From NCBI GenBank assembly GCA_017625465.1, contig JAGAKS010000017.1:282946-346945 (forward strand): a stretch of DNA of 64,000 nucleotides, read 5' to 3'. Made by a program: the position numbers and the translations under genes. Within the stretch, counting starts at the first letter, position 1. The number at the start of each line of letters is the position of its first letter. The notes beneath the pieces are model-generated. The model was given only the letters and a program-made list of their open reading frames with translations. It had not been told where the DNA came from and made no database searches. This DNA is from Clostridia bacterium (lineage in GTDB: Bacteria > Bacillota > Clostridia > TANB77 > CAG-508). This document shows positions 9,267 through 18,622 of this stretch, piece after piece.

Positions 9267-10319
9267 CTACTCTTTTATTTCTAATGCCTCTTTTAAAAAT
9301 GTTATTTCCTTTTCTCTTTCTGTCTTTAAAATGTCTTTAATGTTTGAATAATCAATACTCATTTGTTGCTCTTTTATTTTTCCTTCAAACTTTCTTCCTT
9401 CTAATTGGAAAATTTGTAATAAAGTATCTATTCTTGAATACATATTGCTCATTCTTTCTTGATCTCTTTCGAAAATCAAAAATGGTTTTTCAAATAAAAT
9501 TGAGAATACACATGAATGAAATGAATCTGTAAGTACTAAAAAAGCGTTTTTTACTAAATATAGAAATTCACTTGGTCCCGTAGCATAAAAACTATCTTCA
9601 TCTAAAACATCTACAATGTCACAACCATGTTCTTTAGCAAATTTTTCTATCTCTTTTTCTTTTTCATCAGAAACATTACCTAAGAAATATTTCAAAATAT
9701 ACTTATCATTTTTTAATTGTTTTGGTTTTTTCATAATTGAAATCCATTTTTCAACAGGAAGCATCATTGTAGGATCTAATACTACAAGAGCATCATCTCT
9801 ACCTGTAATTTCTTTTACTAATTTTGCTCCTGCAAACTCTCTTACAGAAATTGCTTTCATTTCTTCTAAACCTTTATATGCTACATGATCTTCTTTTGGA
9901 ACTTCACTAATACCAAAGCTTGCTGACAATGCTATTCTCTTATACTGTGGTGCAAATTTTGCAAAAGCAAATTCACTAAATCTGTCTTCAAAATTATAAT
10001 TCCAAATCTGATCACTGCCTATTACAAAATAATCATATTTTTCATGAAAATCTTTGCTTACCTCATTATGAAATATTACTTCATCAGTATTAGACATATA
10101 ATCTTCATTGAATTTCAAAAATTTTTCTCTTCTTCTAAAATCAATTTTTTCTACTCTTTCAAGATAATTTTCACCATTTACAATATTAGTATTTTTTATA
10201 GTTTCAGCTTCAAATCCTAAAGATTTAATTACTTCTTGCACAGCATAGTTTTGTAACCTATTTCCATAATTATTTTCATCATAAATTGTAATTATCCCTA
10301 CTTTTTTCAAATCTAACAT
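9267..10319 (-). CDS. Polysaccharide pyruvyl transferase family protein
   Basis: 350 residues, with the PF04230 hallmark YFVIGSDQIWNYNF near the middle of the N-terminal half and VLTDSFHSCVFSILF near the C-terminus. CsaB-type enzymes add pyruvate ketals to cell-wall polysaccharides, allowing S-layer anchoring; other members act on capsule or exopolysaccharide. It is fused head-to-tail with the iron-sulfur protein gene 8157-9266, so the two probably act together. Confidence 0.8.
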   Translation of the reverse strand: MLDLKKVGIITIYDENNYGNRLQNYAVQEVIKSLGFEAETIKNTNIVNGENYLERVEKIDFRRREKFLKFNEDYMSNTDEVIFHNEVSKDFHEKYDYFVIGSDQIWNYNFEDRFSEFAFAKFAPQYKRIALSASFGISEVPKEDHVAYKGLEEMKAISVREFAGAKLVKEITGRDDALVVLDPTMMLPVEKWISIMKKPKQLKNDKYILKYFLGNVSDEKEKEIEKFAKEHGCDIVDVLDEDSFYATGPSEFLYLVKNAFLVLTDSFHSCVFSILFEKPFLIFERDQERMSNMYSRIDTLLQIFQLEGRKFEGKIKEQQMSIDYSNIKDILKTEREKEITFLKEALEIKE

Positions 10320-10343
10320 TCCCTTCTAAACAAATTGCACAAA

Positions 10344-10386
10344 AAAATAACACCAAATTAAATAAAAGATTAAATTGGTGTTATTT
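10344..10386 (-). terminator. Terminator between the small ORF and the pyruvyl transferase gene
   Basis: An inverted repeat of about 18 bp built on AATAACACCAA / TTGGTGTTATT, followed on the minus strand by seven T residues. It would end the short transcription unit at 10434-10610. Confidence 0.65.
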
Positions 10387-10433
10387 ATATAAATATTTCA
10401 CATAAAAAAATTACTGTTCCAAATTTAACCCAC

Positions 10434-10550
10434 TTATAAAATTTTGCGCAAGCTTAAATAAGCGGTATTGGCGGGTATAATATCACTTCTATCATTATTA
10501 CTATATAAAATTTTATTACTTCTTACTGTTTTCATTTTTTTAATTATCAT
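10434..10550 (-). CDS. Possible 38-residue small protein
   Basis: The ATG at 10550 is eight bases after AAAGGGG, and the frame runs 38 codons to TAA: it begins MIIKKMKTVRSNKILY and ends LSLRKIL. A TTGCAT-17-TATAAT promoter precedes it and an intrinsic terminator follows, so it looks like an independent transcription unit. The basic N-terminus and low complexity match no family I know. The transcript could equally be a small RNA; GCTTATTTAAGC near the end of the ORF is a perfect palindrome. Confidence 0.4.
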   Translation of the reverse strand: MIIKKMKTVRSNKILYSNNDRSDIIPANTAYLSLRKIL

Positions 10551-10581
10551 GATATTTACCCCTTTCTTTAAATCTTAATAA

Positions 10582-10610
10582 ATTATACAATATTTTGTCA
10601 AAAAATGCAA
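10582..10610 (-). promoter_or_regulatory. Promoter of the small unit at 10434-10550
   Basis: TTGCAT (10605-10610), 17-base spacer and consensus TATAAT (10582-10587) on the minus strand. A TTGACA also sits in the spacer, but too close to the -10. Confidence 0.55.
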
Positions 10611-10698
10611 TAGCATTTTGTTTATTTGAATATATTACCATTTTTTGTATTTTTTCTCTTTTAATCTCATTCTTACTTGTTAAATAGTTTTTTATCAT

Positions 10699-10733
10699 GA
10701 AAAAAGTTATGCTTGAATAACAAACATAACTTT
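10699..10733 (-). terminator. Terminator after the tagO-like gene
   Basis: Stem AAAGTTATG / CATAACTTT with a T run on the minus strand, immediately downstream of the stop at 10741. Confidence 0.65.
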
Positions 10734-10740
10734 AAAATTT

Positions 10741-11884
10741 CTATTTTTTATTTTCAATATCTTCACATATTTTTTGTGAAGTATTCTCTACTTCTTCATT
10801 GTCTTCTGAAGATAGCAGTTTTGTTTTAAAAAATTCTTTATAACCTAAAGCAATAATTAAAGCTATAATAATTGCAAAAGATAAAGCCTTCCAAATTCCA
10901 CTATCTAGTAAAATTATTGCGAACATTCCAAAAACTGCACTTATTGCATACATAATTAAAACTGCTTGTTTTTGAGTAAAACCTTTTTGTAGCATTTTAT
11001 GATGCAAATGACCAGCATCTGGTTGAATAACAGCTTTCAAATTTTTACCTTTTATTAATCTTCTTATAATAGATAATATTGTATCAAATAACGGAAGAGC
11101 AAGTACTATAAGTGGAGCAACAATAACAATGGCTGTATATGTTTTGGCTATACCTATAATTGAAATAGTTGCTAAACAATATCCTAAAAAATTGGAACCT
11201 GTATCTCCTATAAAAGTTTTTGCTGGATTAAAATTATATGGTAAAAATCCTACTAAAGAACCACATAACGCTGTTATTAAAATTATTGATATAAGTGGTG
11301 AATCATTAAGCGCAAATATAATTAGTAATGATAGGCATGAAATAATTGATATACCCGTTGATAAACCATCTAGCCCATCAATTAAATTCATGGCATTCGT
11401 AATTCCTACAACCCATAATATAGAAAATATATCATAAAACAAAGTATTTGTTGCTGGTATATCAAAAAATGGTAGTGAAAAATAATCTATTCTTATACCA
11501 CAATTAACTAATACAATTCCTGCAGCAATTTGTGCTGCTAATTTTACTAATGCTTTAGCACCTTTTACATCATCATAAAAACAAGTAATACCAATTATTA
11601 AAGCACCAATTACAAATCCAACTAATTTTATGTGTAAATCATCTTGAAAAATATCTATATTTTTTTCAATACTCATTACCACTAATAAATAAATTACAGA
11701 TACAAAAAATCCTAATATTACAGCCAAACCTCCGAAGTCTCGGCATAGTAATTTTGTTTATTCTTCTAGGATCTTGTGGCAAGTCTACTGCACCAACTTT
11801 TTTTGCAAATCGAATAGTGTATGGTGTTGCCATGAATGCTGTAACAAAAGCTATAGTAAACGCTATTGCTATATCTCCCCACAT
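10741..11884 (-). CDS. Undecaprenyl-phosphate GlcNAc-1-phosphate transferase (WecA/TagO/MraY superfamily), read through a CGGA quadruplet
   Basis: The membrane enzyme transfers a sugar-1-phosphate from a UDP-sugar to undecaprenyl phosphate, the first step of teichoic acid or glycan assembly. Motifs: VDLPQDPRRINKITMPRL, then GGLAVILGFF, ITCFYDDVKG, NAMNLIDGLDGLSTGI, FIGDTGSNFLGY and DAGHLHHKMLQKG. Ten or so membrane segments are spread over the length. The ATG at 11884 gives 50 residues up to PRL, then an in-frame CGG. The rest of the enzyme lies in the +1 frame. Reading CGGA as one glycine gives MPRLGGLAVILG, exactly the family motif, and a complete 380-residue protein. Both halves are otherwise intact, so this does not look like decay. 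Confidence 0.88.
11731..11734 (-). other. In-frame CGGA quadruplet (+1 frameshift point) in the tagO-like gene
   Basis: Minus-strand codons: ATG CCG AGA CTT CGGA GGT TTG GCT. The quadruplet supplies the first glycine of the conserved PRLGGLA motif. In triplets the zero frame goes on for 22 unrelated codons and stops. Confidence 0.7.
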
Positions 11885-11900
11885 AGATTAACAAACCTCT

Positions 11901-12347
11901 CTATTTCATATTTTTATCTTCAATTTCTTTTATCATATCTAATCTGTCCGTATGTCTACCGCCCATAAATTCTGTAGCAAGCCAAGCACGTAAAATAACA
12001 ACTGCTTGAGAAATATTTATAAATCTTCCTGGTAATGCTATTACATTAGCATCATTATGTGCTCTTAATAATTTTGCAACTTCTTCATTCCAACAAGACG
12101 CACATCTAATTCCTTTAAATTTATTTGCAACTATTGTCATGCCGAAGCCAGTCCCACAAACTAAAATGGCTTTATCGCATTCTTTTCTTTGAACAGCCTC
12201 CATTGCTGGTACTGCATAAAGTGGATAATCTGTTCTTTCGTCTGAATAACATCCAAAATCTTTATACTCTATTTCTTTTTCATCTAGATATTTTTTTATT
12301 TCTTCTTTTAATGCATATCCACCATGATCACAAGCTATTGCTATCAT
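11901..12347 (-). CDS. rpiB: Ribose-5-phosphate isomerase B
   Basis: 148 residues. MIAIACDHGGYALKEEIKKY is the classic RpiB N-terminus, followed by CGTGFGMTIVANKFKGIRCA with the active-site cysteine and anion-hole loop, and HNDANVIALPGRF. The cytosolic enzyme interconverts ribose-5-phosphate and ribulose-5-phosphate. A perfect AGGAGG lies seven bases before the ATG. It contains the hexamer CTTCGG out of frame (codons GGC TTC GGC) with no frame disturbance, a useful control for the frameshift sites. Confidence 0.92.
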   Translation of the reverse strand: MIAIACDHGGYALKEEIKKYLDEKEIEYKDFGCYSDERTDYPLYAVPAMEAVQRKECDKAILVCGTGFGMTIVANKFKGIRCASCWNEEVAKLLRAHNDANVIALPGRFINISQAVVILRAWLATEFMGGRHTDRLDMIKEIEDKNMK

Positions 12348-12483
12348 AATAGCACCTCCTATTTTTTTCTAAAATATATCATAGAAAGTATATTTATACA
12401 ATATACATTATAAACAAGTTTTGTGAATTTTCTGTGAAATTTCTAAATTTTACTAAAATATTGAACTTTTTTTGATAAAGCAC

Positions 12484-12513
12484 TTGATTTTTTAAGGTAC
12501 ATCATGTTATAAT
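12484..12513 (+). promoter_or_regulatory. Promoter of rpsT
   Basis: TTGATT (12484-12489), 18-base spacer, consensus TATAAT (12508-12513), 45 bp upstream of the rpsT start. The transcript reads opposite to rpiB. Confidence 0.7.
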
Positions 12514-12557
12514 GGTTGAAGTAAATTTACTTTATACTAAAGGGAGGTGCAAAAGAC

Positions 12558-12821
12558 ATGCCAAATATTAAATCAGCAATAAAAAGAGTAAGTGTTATCG
12601 ATAAAAAAACATTACAAAATAATATGATTAAATCAGCATACAAAACAGCTATTAAAACATTTGAAGCAGCTGTAGAAGAAGGAAATAAAGAAAAAGCTGA
12701 AGTTGCATTTAAAGAAGCAGTAAAAAAAGTAGATCAAGCTTGCACAAAAGGTGTTATAAAAGCTAATACTGCATCAAGAAAAAAATCAAATTTAGCTAAA
12801 AAATTCAATACAATCAAATAG
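12558..12821 (+). CDS. rpsT: 30S ribosomal protein S20
   Basis: 87 residues, lysine- and alanine-rich, MPNIKSAIKRVSVIDKKTLQ with NTASRKKSNLAKK at the C-terminus. This matches bS20, which binds 16S rRNA early in 30S assembly. AAAGGGAGG lies ten bases upstream. It is a single-gene unit with its own promoter and terminator. Confidence 0.95.
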   Translation: MPNIKSAIKRVSVIDKKTLQNNMIKSAYKTAIKTFEAAVEEGNKEKAEVAFKEAVKKVDQACTKGVIKANTASRKKSNLAKKFNTIK

Positions 12822-12829
12822 AAAAATAT

Positions 12830-12857
12830 ATCTCACTAATAGTGAGATTATTTTTTT
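12830..12857 (+). terminator. rpsT terminator
   Basis: ATCTCACT-aat-AGTGAGAT stem followed by a run of seven T, nine bases after the rpsT stop. Confidence 0.8.
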
Positions 12858-12931
12858 GCCAAATATTACCTTTGAATTTCATCTAATATTCTGTTAATAT
12901 CTATTTATAGATGTTATTTGGAGGTTACTTT

Positions 12932-13174
12932 ATGAAAACTGATATATTAGATTCATTTATTATAAAAGATAAAAAAATTTTGAATTTACTACATAAAACA
13001 TTAACTTTTTCTTTTGCTATATGCTTATTAGGTATTTTACTTATGGACTTATTTTTTAAATATTGTATTTCTTTTGATTTATTTAAAATTTCAATTATTG
13101 TTTTTAGAACTGGATTATTGATTGGTATTAGTGGAATAATGTCTTCATTTATAATAAATTATTATAATACATAA
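12932..13174 (+). CDS. Small membrane protein of unknown function
   Basis: 80 residues. The start at 12932 is chosen over an upstream ATG because GGAGG lies eight bases before it. Two strong hydrophobic segments (about residues 25-42 and 55-75) predict an integral membrane protein with an N-terminal charged cytoplasmic stretch. I recognise no family. It stands alone on the plus strand between rpsT and gatB and shares a bidirectional terminator with gatB. Confidence 0.6.
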   Translation: MKTDILDSFIIKDKKILNLLHKTLTFSFAICLLGILLMDLFFKYCISFDLFKISIIVFRTGLLIGISGIMSSFIINYYNT

Positions 13175-13180
13175 AATAAA

Positions 13181-13212
13181 AAACACCTTATTTTTTATTT
13201 AAGGTGTTTTTT
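13181..13212. terminator. Bidirectional terminator between the small membrane protein and gatB
   Basis: AAAAAACACCTTA / TTAAGGTGTTTTTT stem with A and T runs on either side, so it serves both converging genes. Confidence 0.75.
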
Positions 13213-13216
13213 GATT

Positions 13217-14656
13217 TTATTTTTTTAATTCTTCTAAGAAAAGTTTGTTAAGCATTTGAGGATTTGCTTTTCCTTTTGTTTCTTTCATAGCTTGTCCTAC
13301 TAAGAAGCCTAATGCTTTATCTTTTCCTGCTTTGTAATCTGCAACAGATTGTGGATTCGCTTCTAATACTTTAGCAACCACTTCTTTAATAGCACCTTCA
13401 TCAGAAATTTGTACCCAACCTTTTGCTTCAATTATTTTGCTTGGCATTTCTGGATTTTCAAACATTTCTTCTAAAACTTTTTTAGCTATTGCTGAACTAA
13501 TTGTACCTTTATCTATTAAAGAAACTAATTCTCCAAGTTCTTTTCCAGAGAATTTTAATTCTTCTGGTTCTTCTTCTCTTTCATTCAAAATTCTAGCTAT
13601 ATCTGACATTATCCAGTTGCTAACTGATTTTGGATTTCCACATACTTTACTTGCTTCTTCAAACATATTTGAATAATATTTTGAAGCTGTAACAAAATTA
13701 GCTGCTTTTTCTGTTAATCCCATTTCTTCTAAATATCTTTTCTTTCTACTTTCTGGTAATTCAGGCAAAGCATTTTTTATGTTTTCAATATATTCTTCTG
13801 AAAGTCTGATAGCAACTAAATCTGGATCTGGGAAATATCTATAATCTTGTGCATCTTCTTTATCTCTCATTGGGAATGTTTTTCCAGATACATCATCCCA
13901 TCTTAAAGTTTCTTGTGTTATTTCTCCGCCATTTTCAATTACATCTATTTGTCTATTTGCTTCATATTCAATAGCTCTTACTATACTTCTAAATGAATTC
14001 ATGTTTTTCATTTCTGTTCTTGTTCCGAATTCAGTAGCACCTTTCTTTCTTACAGAAACGTTAACATCTGCTCTTAGAGAACCTTCTTGCATTTTACAAT
14101 CTGAAACTTCAATATATTCAAAAATAGATTTTAATTTTCTAAGGTATGCTTCTACCTCTTCTTTACTTCTTAAATCAGGTTCTGAAACAACCTCTATTAA
14201 AGGAACTCCAGCTCTATTTAAGTCCACAAAGCTTCCTCTACCATATTCATCATGATTTAATTTTCCAGCGTCTTCTTCTATATGAATACGTGTAATTCTA
14301 ATTGTTTTTTCTCCATCAGGAGTTTCTATATTAACATGTCCTTCATAGCAAAGAGGTAAATCAAATTGTGAAATTTGATAAGCTTTTGGTAAATCCGGAT
14401 AAAAATAATTTTTTCTATCATTTTTACTATTTCTAGCAATTTTACAATTTGTTGCTAAACCAGCTTTTACAGCATATTCTACAACTTTTTCATTTAAAAC
14501 TGGTAATGTACCAGGCATAGCCATACAAATTGGGCAACAATGAGTATTTGGTTCTCCACCAAACTCTGTAGGACATGAACAGAATATTTTTGTTTTTGTT
14601 GATAATTCGCAGTGAACTTCAAGTCCCATAACAATTTCATAATCTTCTCTAGCCAT
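13217..14656 (-). CDS. gatB: Aspartyl/glutamyl-tRNA amidotransferase subunit B
   Basis: 479 residues. N-terminal YEIVMGLEVHCELSTKTKIF and the zinc motif CSCP...CCPIC belong to the kinase/amidase core. The C-terminal GatB/YqeY helical tail runs to KANPQMLNKLFLEELKK. GatB binds misacylated Glu-tRNA(Gln) or Asp-tRNA(Asn) and phosphorylates the side chain with ATP. It follows gatA with a one-base overlap, so the two are translationally coupled. Confidence 0.95.
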   Translation of the reverse strand: MAREDYEIVMGLEVHCELSTKTKIFCSCPTEFGGEPNTHCCPICMAMPGTLPVLNEKVVEYAVKAGLATNCKIARNSKNDRKNYFYPDLPKAYQISQFDLPLCYEGHVNIETPDGEKTIRITRIHIEEDAGKLNHDEYGRGSFVDLNRAGVPLIEVVSEPDLRSKEEVEAYLRKLKSIFEYIEVSDCKMQEGSLRADVNVSVRKKGATEFGTRTEMKNMNSFRSIVRAIEYEANRQIDVIENGGEITQETLRWDDVSGKTFPMRDKEDAQDYRYFPDPDLVAIRLSEEYIENIKNALPELPESRKKRYLEEMGLTEKAANFVTASKYYSNMFEEASKVCGNPKSVSNWIMSDIARILNEREEEPEELKFSGKELGELVSLIDKGTISSAIAKKVLEEMFENPEMPSKIIEAKGWVQISDEGAIKEVVAKVLEANPQSVADYKAGKDKALGFLVGQAMKETKGKANPQMLNKLFLEELKK

Positions 14657-16131
14657 TATTTGTTACCTCCTTTAAATGTTGGTCTGTTTTCTCTAAAGTT
14701 TGAATTTTGCTCATAAGTATATGCTGCTCTTAAAATTGTTTCCTCATCAAAAGCTTTACCTATTAATTGGAAACCTATAGGTAAACCATTGCTATCTAAA
14801 GCACAAGGAATACTCATACCTGGTAGACCACCAATATTTACTGGAACAGTACAAATATCTGCTATATACATTTCAAGTGGATTATCACATTTTTCTCCAA
14901 TTTTAAATGCAGTAGTTGGAGAAACTGGTGTTAATAACAAATCATATTTTTCAAATAATTCATTATATGAATTTTTTATAACTGTTCTAACTTTTTGTGC
15001 TTTTTTATAATATGCATCATAATATCCAGAAGAAAGAACATAAGTACCAATCATAATTCTTCTTTTTACTTCTGGTCCAAATCCTTCACTTCTTGAATTT
15101 TTATAAATATCTTTTAAGTTTTCAAATTTTTCACTTCTAAATCCGTAACGAATTCCATCAAATCTACCTAAGTTTGAACTAGCTTCAGCATCAGCAATAA
15201 CATAATAAACAGAAGTAGCATATTGACCAACATCAAAAGAACATTCTTCAACAGTTGCACCTAATTCTTCATATTTTTTTGCAACTGCTAAAACAGCTTC
15301 TTTTACTTCTGGATTTATACCTTCTCCAAAATATTCTTTTGGAAGACCAATTTTCATTCCTTTAACATCATTTTTTAATGCTTGTGTGTAGTCTTTTTCG
15401 CCTACATCAACAGATGTAGAATCTTTAGAATCATGTCCAGCAATTAAGTTTAAAAGTATAGCTGAATCAGTAACATCTTTTGTTATAGGTCCTATTTGGT
15501 CAAGTGATGAAGCAAAAGCTACCAAACCGTATCTTGAAACTAAACCATATGTAGGTTTAAATCCAACAACACCACAAAGTGAAGATGGTTGTCTAATTGA
15601 ACCACCAGTATCACTTCCTAAAGCCCAAGGAGCAATATCTGCTGCAACTGCTGCTGCAGAACCACCTGATGAACCACCTGGTACTCTATCTAAATCCCAT
15701 GGATTTTTTGTATCAAAAAATGCTGAGTTTTCTGTTGAACTACCCATAGCAAATTCATCTAAGTTTGTTTTTCCAAGGTATACTAAATCTTCTTTATTTA
15801 ATTTTTCTATAACTGTCGCATTATATGGAGCAACAAAATTTTCTAACATTTTTGAACTACATGTTGTTTTAGTACCTGTAATACATAAATTATCTTTAAT
15901 ACCTATTGGTATACCAGCATATTTACCAACTGTTTTTCCTGCTTTTCTAGCTTCATCTACACTTCTTGCTTTTTCTAAAGCTGTTTCTTCCATTGTTGAA
16001 ACATAAGCTTTAACTGCGCTATCTTTTTCTTTTATTCTATCAAAATAACTTTTTGTTATTTCTTCTGAAGTAACTTCACCTTTTTCTAATTTTTCCACTA
16101 ATTCATGGACTGTAAGTTCGTAAAGTTCCAT
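14656..16131 (-). CDS. gatA: Aspartyl/glutamyl-tRNA amidotransferase subunit A
   Basis: 491 residues of the amidase signature family. The Ser-cisSer-Lys machinery is visible: lysine in [14 protein letters not shown] and the serines in [21 protein letters not shown]. The subunit hydrolyses glutamine and channels ammonia to GatB. It is part of gatC-nucleotidase-gatA-gatB, and the start overlaps the stop of the nucleotidase gene by one base. Confidence 0.95.
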   Translation of the reverse strand: MELYELTVHELVEKLEKGEVTSEEITKSYFDRIKEKDSAVKAYVSTMEETALEKARSVDEARKAGKTVGKYAGIPIGIKDNLCITGTKTTCSSKMLENFVAPYNATVIEKLNKEDLVYLGKTNLDEFAMGSSTENSAFFDTKNPWDLDRVPGGSSGGSAAAVAADIAPWALGSDTGGSIRQPSSLCGVVGFKPTYGLVSRYGLVAFASSLDQIGPITKDVTDSAILLNLIAGHDSKDSTSVDVGEKDYTQALKNDVKGMKIGLPKEYFGEGINPEVKEAVLAVAKKYEELGATVEECSFDVGQYATSVYYVIADAEASSNLGRFDGIRYGFRSEKFENLKDIYKNSRSEGFGPEVKRRIMIGTYVLSSGYYDAYYKKAQKVRTVIKNSYNELFEKYDLLLTPVSPTTAFKIGEKCDNPLEMYIADICTVPVNIGGLPGMSIPCALDSNGLPIGFQLIGKAFDEETILRAAYTYEQNSNFRENRPTFKGGNK

Positions 16132-16724
16132 TATTTAATCTCCTTTCTTATTTCTTGCTCTAAATGTGGCCAAGAATATACCCTTTTCACATCAGGATGA
16201 TTACATTCTATATTGCATCTGTTTTCCATTATATATGATTTTATGCCTTTTTTTGCAACACTAATGCAATTTATTATACTATCATCAACAAACACATCAA
16301 TATTATTTTCCTTAGCAATATCTCCTTTATTTTGAGCATCAATTATAAGCTTATCATATTTTATGCCATATTTTTTTAGCCAAGCTTTTGTAATCTCTTC
16401 TACTTGTACATTTTCTGTATCAAATCTTGCTGTAATTAAAATAATTGTATTGCCTTCCTCTTTTAATTTATTGATAGTTTCTACTGCAAAATGATAAGGT
16501 ATAGTTTCTTCAATTAAATTTCTATAATATTTATTAAAAAATTTTAATTCGTCTTCTCTATTCCAATTGTGTAAAGCTTGTACATATCCAGTATCTGCAA
16601 TATCTACTGATGGTTTTATATTTATTTCTCTTTTTAAATCTTCAATCATAAATTTTTCAGCATACGCAAACATAACTCCGAATGTATCTGTTATTGTGTC
16701 ATCTATATCTAATCCTATTACCAT
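16131..16724 (-). CDS. HAD-family 5'(3')-deoxyribonucleotidase-like protein
   Basis: 197 residues. The HAD nucleophile motif [13 protein letters not shown] is at the N-terminus, IILITARFD is motif II, and [15 protein letters not shown] is the acidic motif IV. The layout resembles NT5C-type nucleotidases, suggesting phosphate removal from a small nucleotide; the real substrate is open. It is inserted between gatC and gatA and overlaps gatA, so it is co-translated with the amidotransferase although no functional link is obvious. Confidence 0.75.
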   Translation of the reverse strand: MVIGLDIDDTITDTFGVMFAYAEKFMIEDLKREINIKPSVDIADTGYVQALHNWNREDELKFFNKYYRNLIEETIPYHFAVETINKLKEEGNTIILITARFDTENVQVEEITKAWLKKYGIKYDKLIIDAQNKGDIAKENNIDVFVDDSIINCISVAKKGIKSYIMENRCNIECNHPDVKRVYSWPHLEQEIRKEIK

Positions 16725-16732
16725 AAAAACTC

Positions 16733-17020
16733 CTAATTTATTACTTTTGGTATTCTAAACATTCCATCTTCTTGACTTGGAGCATTTTGTAATAAAGTTT
16801 CTTTATCAACTGTTTGAACTATTTCATCTTTTCTAAATACATTATAATTTTCATTAGCCCCAATTGTTTCGTTTACTTCATCAGTATTAACTGAATTAAT
16901 CATATTGGCAAACTCTAAAATTTCTGTCATATCGTTTGCATAACGTTCTTTTTCTTCTTCTGTCAAATTTAAACTTGCAAGTTTTGCAATATGTTCTACT
17001 TCTTCTTTACTTATAGCCAT
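16733..17020 (-). CDS. gatC: Aspartyl/glutamyl-tRNA amidotransferase subunit C
   Basis: 95 residues from MAISKEEVEHIAKLASLNLT; an upstream in-frame extension is ignored because GAGGAG is eight bases before this ATG. DGMFRIPKVIN at the end is the usual GatC C-terminus. GatC is a small clamp that stabilises GatAB. It is the first gene of the operon. Confidence 0.93.
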   Translation of the reverse strand: MAISKEEVEHIAKLASLNLTEEEKERYANDMTEILEFANMINSVNTDEVNETIGANENYNVFRKDEIVQTVDKETLLQNAPSQEDGMFRIPKVIN

Positions 17021-17095
17021 TTTCATCTCTCCTCTCATATATTTACTAATTATATACTGAAACCCTAAAAAATACAAGTTTTATTTCTTTAAAAA

Positions 17096-17130
17096 TATAA
17101 AAAATATGTAGCAAAAATGCTACATATTTC
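17096..17130 (-). terminator. Terminator upstream of gatC, after the zinc-ribbon gene
   Basis: Perfect 12-bp stem AAATATGTAGCA / TGCTACATATTT followed on the minus strand by a T-rich run. It ends the transcript of 17135-17608. Confidence 0.7.
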
Positions 17131-17134
17131 TATA

Positions 17135-17608
17135 CTAATCCTTTTTTTCTTCTTCAACATTTGAAACTTCTGTAACTTCTGCAGTTTCAGCTGTTTCTGC
17201 TTGTGCTACTGGTTCTTCTTCAACAATAACTTGTGGTTCTTCAATTTTTGGTTGTTTTACACCGCATTTTGAACAAAATTCTGATTTTAATTCTAATTCT
17301 GCACCACAACTAACGCATTTTTTGATATCTTTTAATGCTAAGATTTCAACTTCTGCTCTTGCTATTTCTTCTTTTAATCTTTCAATTTCTTCGCATTTTG
17401 GAGTAATTTCTTCTTTTGAAGCATCTTCCCCTATTTTCATTTTTTCGTATACCATTTTTCCAATTTCACGATATTCAGCATCTATTTTATCTTTGTAATC
17501 TGATATTTTGCTTTTTAGTTTAATTTCTCCTGAAAGTTTTGTTGTTTTTTCTTTTGCTGTTTGATAAGCCTCTGATGTTTTTTTACCTAATTTGTTAAAA
17601 AAATCCAT
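17135..17608 (-). CDS. Coiled-coil zinc-ribbon protein of unknown function
   Basis: 157 residues. The N-terminal half is a charged helical or coiled-coil region (MDFFNKLGKKTSEAYQTAKE). A CVSCG...CSKCG zinc ribbon follows at about residues 98-119, then an acidic Glu/Ala/Val tail. Such proteins are common in Clostridia and have no established role. It sits downstream of gpsA with its own AAGGAGG site and a terminator behind it. Confidence 0.65.
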   Translation of the reverse strand: MDFFNKLGKKTSEAYQTAKEKTTKLSGEIKLKSKISDYKDKIDAEYREIGKMVYEKMKIGEDASKEEITPKCEEIERLKEEIARAEVEILALKDIKKCVSCGAELELKSEFCSKCGVKQPKIEEPQVIVEEEPVAQAETAETAEVTEVSNVEEEKKD

Positions 17609-17625
17609 TTTTAAAACCTCCTTTA

Positions 17626-18612
17626 TTATTCTGATTTTGGTTCTCTAGTCATAAGAATATTTACTGCTTCTTTTGGACTAAGACCATTATACAATACTTC
17701 ATACACTTTTTCAACTATTGGCATCTCTACATTATATTTTTTTGCCAACATATATGCTACATCTATATTGTCTACGCTTTCTATTGTCATTCCAATTTGT
17801 TTTCTAGCTTCTTCAATAGTATATCCTCTTCCTATTAATTCTCCTGCTTTTCTATTTCTACTGTGAACACTTCCACAAGTAACTATTAAATCTCCAAGTC
17901 CAGATAATCCATAGAAAGTTTTACTTTCTCCGCCCATTGCTGTTCCAAGTCTATTTATTTCCACTAATCCTCTAGTTGCTAATGCAGCAAAAGAATTATC
18001 GCCAAGTTCTAATCCAACAGCTATTCCTGCACAAAAAGCTATAATATTTTTTAATGCTCCTCCAAGTTCTACACCTCTTACATCTGCTGAAGTATATATT
18101 CTTAGAGTATTGCTTTTAAATTCATCTGAAATTACATTTCTTACTTCTTCATCTTTAGAAGCTACTACTAAAAGCGTAGGAACTCCAACAGAAACTTCTT
18201 CTGCATGACTAGGTCCAGATAAAATTCCCGTTTTAATTCCTGGTAATTCTTCTTCCATAATTTGATCTAGTGTATAACCTGTTTCAGCTTCAAATCCTTT
18301 TGAACACATAATTAACATTTGATTTGGTTTTACTAAATGTTTGTATTGTTTTATTGTACTTCTTACAAATTTTGATGGCGTAACATGTAAAATTATATCA
18401 GCTCCATCTAAAACTTCTTCAAAACTAGATGAACATATTACTCCATCTGGTATTATTGCTTGAGGTAAAAATACACACTTTCTTTTATTATTTATTAAAT
18501 TTTTTTCATCTTCATCATAAGACCACATTCTTACTTCATGACCATGATTTCCAAGATAAATTCCTAATGCTGCTCCCCAGCTTCCGCTACCTATTATTGC
18601 TACTTTCTTCAT
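17626..18612 (-). CDS. gpsA: Glycerol-3-phosphate dehydrogenase [NAD(P)+]
   Basis: 328 residues from MKKVAIIGSGSWGAALG; the ATG at 18612 has AAGGAG upstream. The Rossmann GxGxxG is at the N-terminus and the catalytic lysine lies in GGALKNIIAFCAGI. The enzyme reduces dihydroxyacetone phosphate to sn-glycerol-3-phosphate for phospholipids, and its product is the substrate of the adjacent plsY. Confidence 0.95.
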   Translation of the reverse strand: MKKVAIIGSGSWGAALGIYLGNHGHEVRMWSYDEDEKNLINNKRKCVFLPQAIIPDGVICSSSFEEVLDGADIILHVTPSKFVRSTIKQYKHLVKPNQMLIMCSKGFEAETGYTLDQIMEEELPGIKTGILSGPSHAEEVSVGVPTLLVVASKDEEVRNVISDEFKSNTLRIYTSADVRGVELGGALKNIIAFCAGIAVGLELGDNSFAALATRGLVEINRLGTAMGGESKTFYGLSGLGDLIVTCGSVHSRNRKAGELIGRGYTIEEARKQIGMTIESVDNIDVAYMLAKKYNVEMPIVEKVYEVLYNGLSPKEAVNILMTREPKSE

Positions 18613-18622
18613 ACATTTCTCC

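Noticed and set aside
2107..11734. The extra C bases in rimO and tagO as a simple base-calling artefact of the hexamer CTTCGG
   Set aside because: Not fully excluded, but rpiB contains CTTCGG out of frame with no disturbance, the third site has TATCGG, and a matching tRNA-Gly is present. Kept as a finding with the read check stated.
12911..12931. Longer start for the small membrane protein at 12932
   Set aside because: GGAGG lies between the two ATGs and fits only the second.
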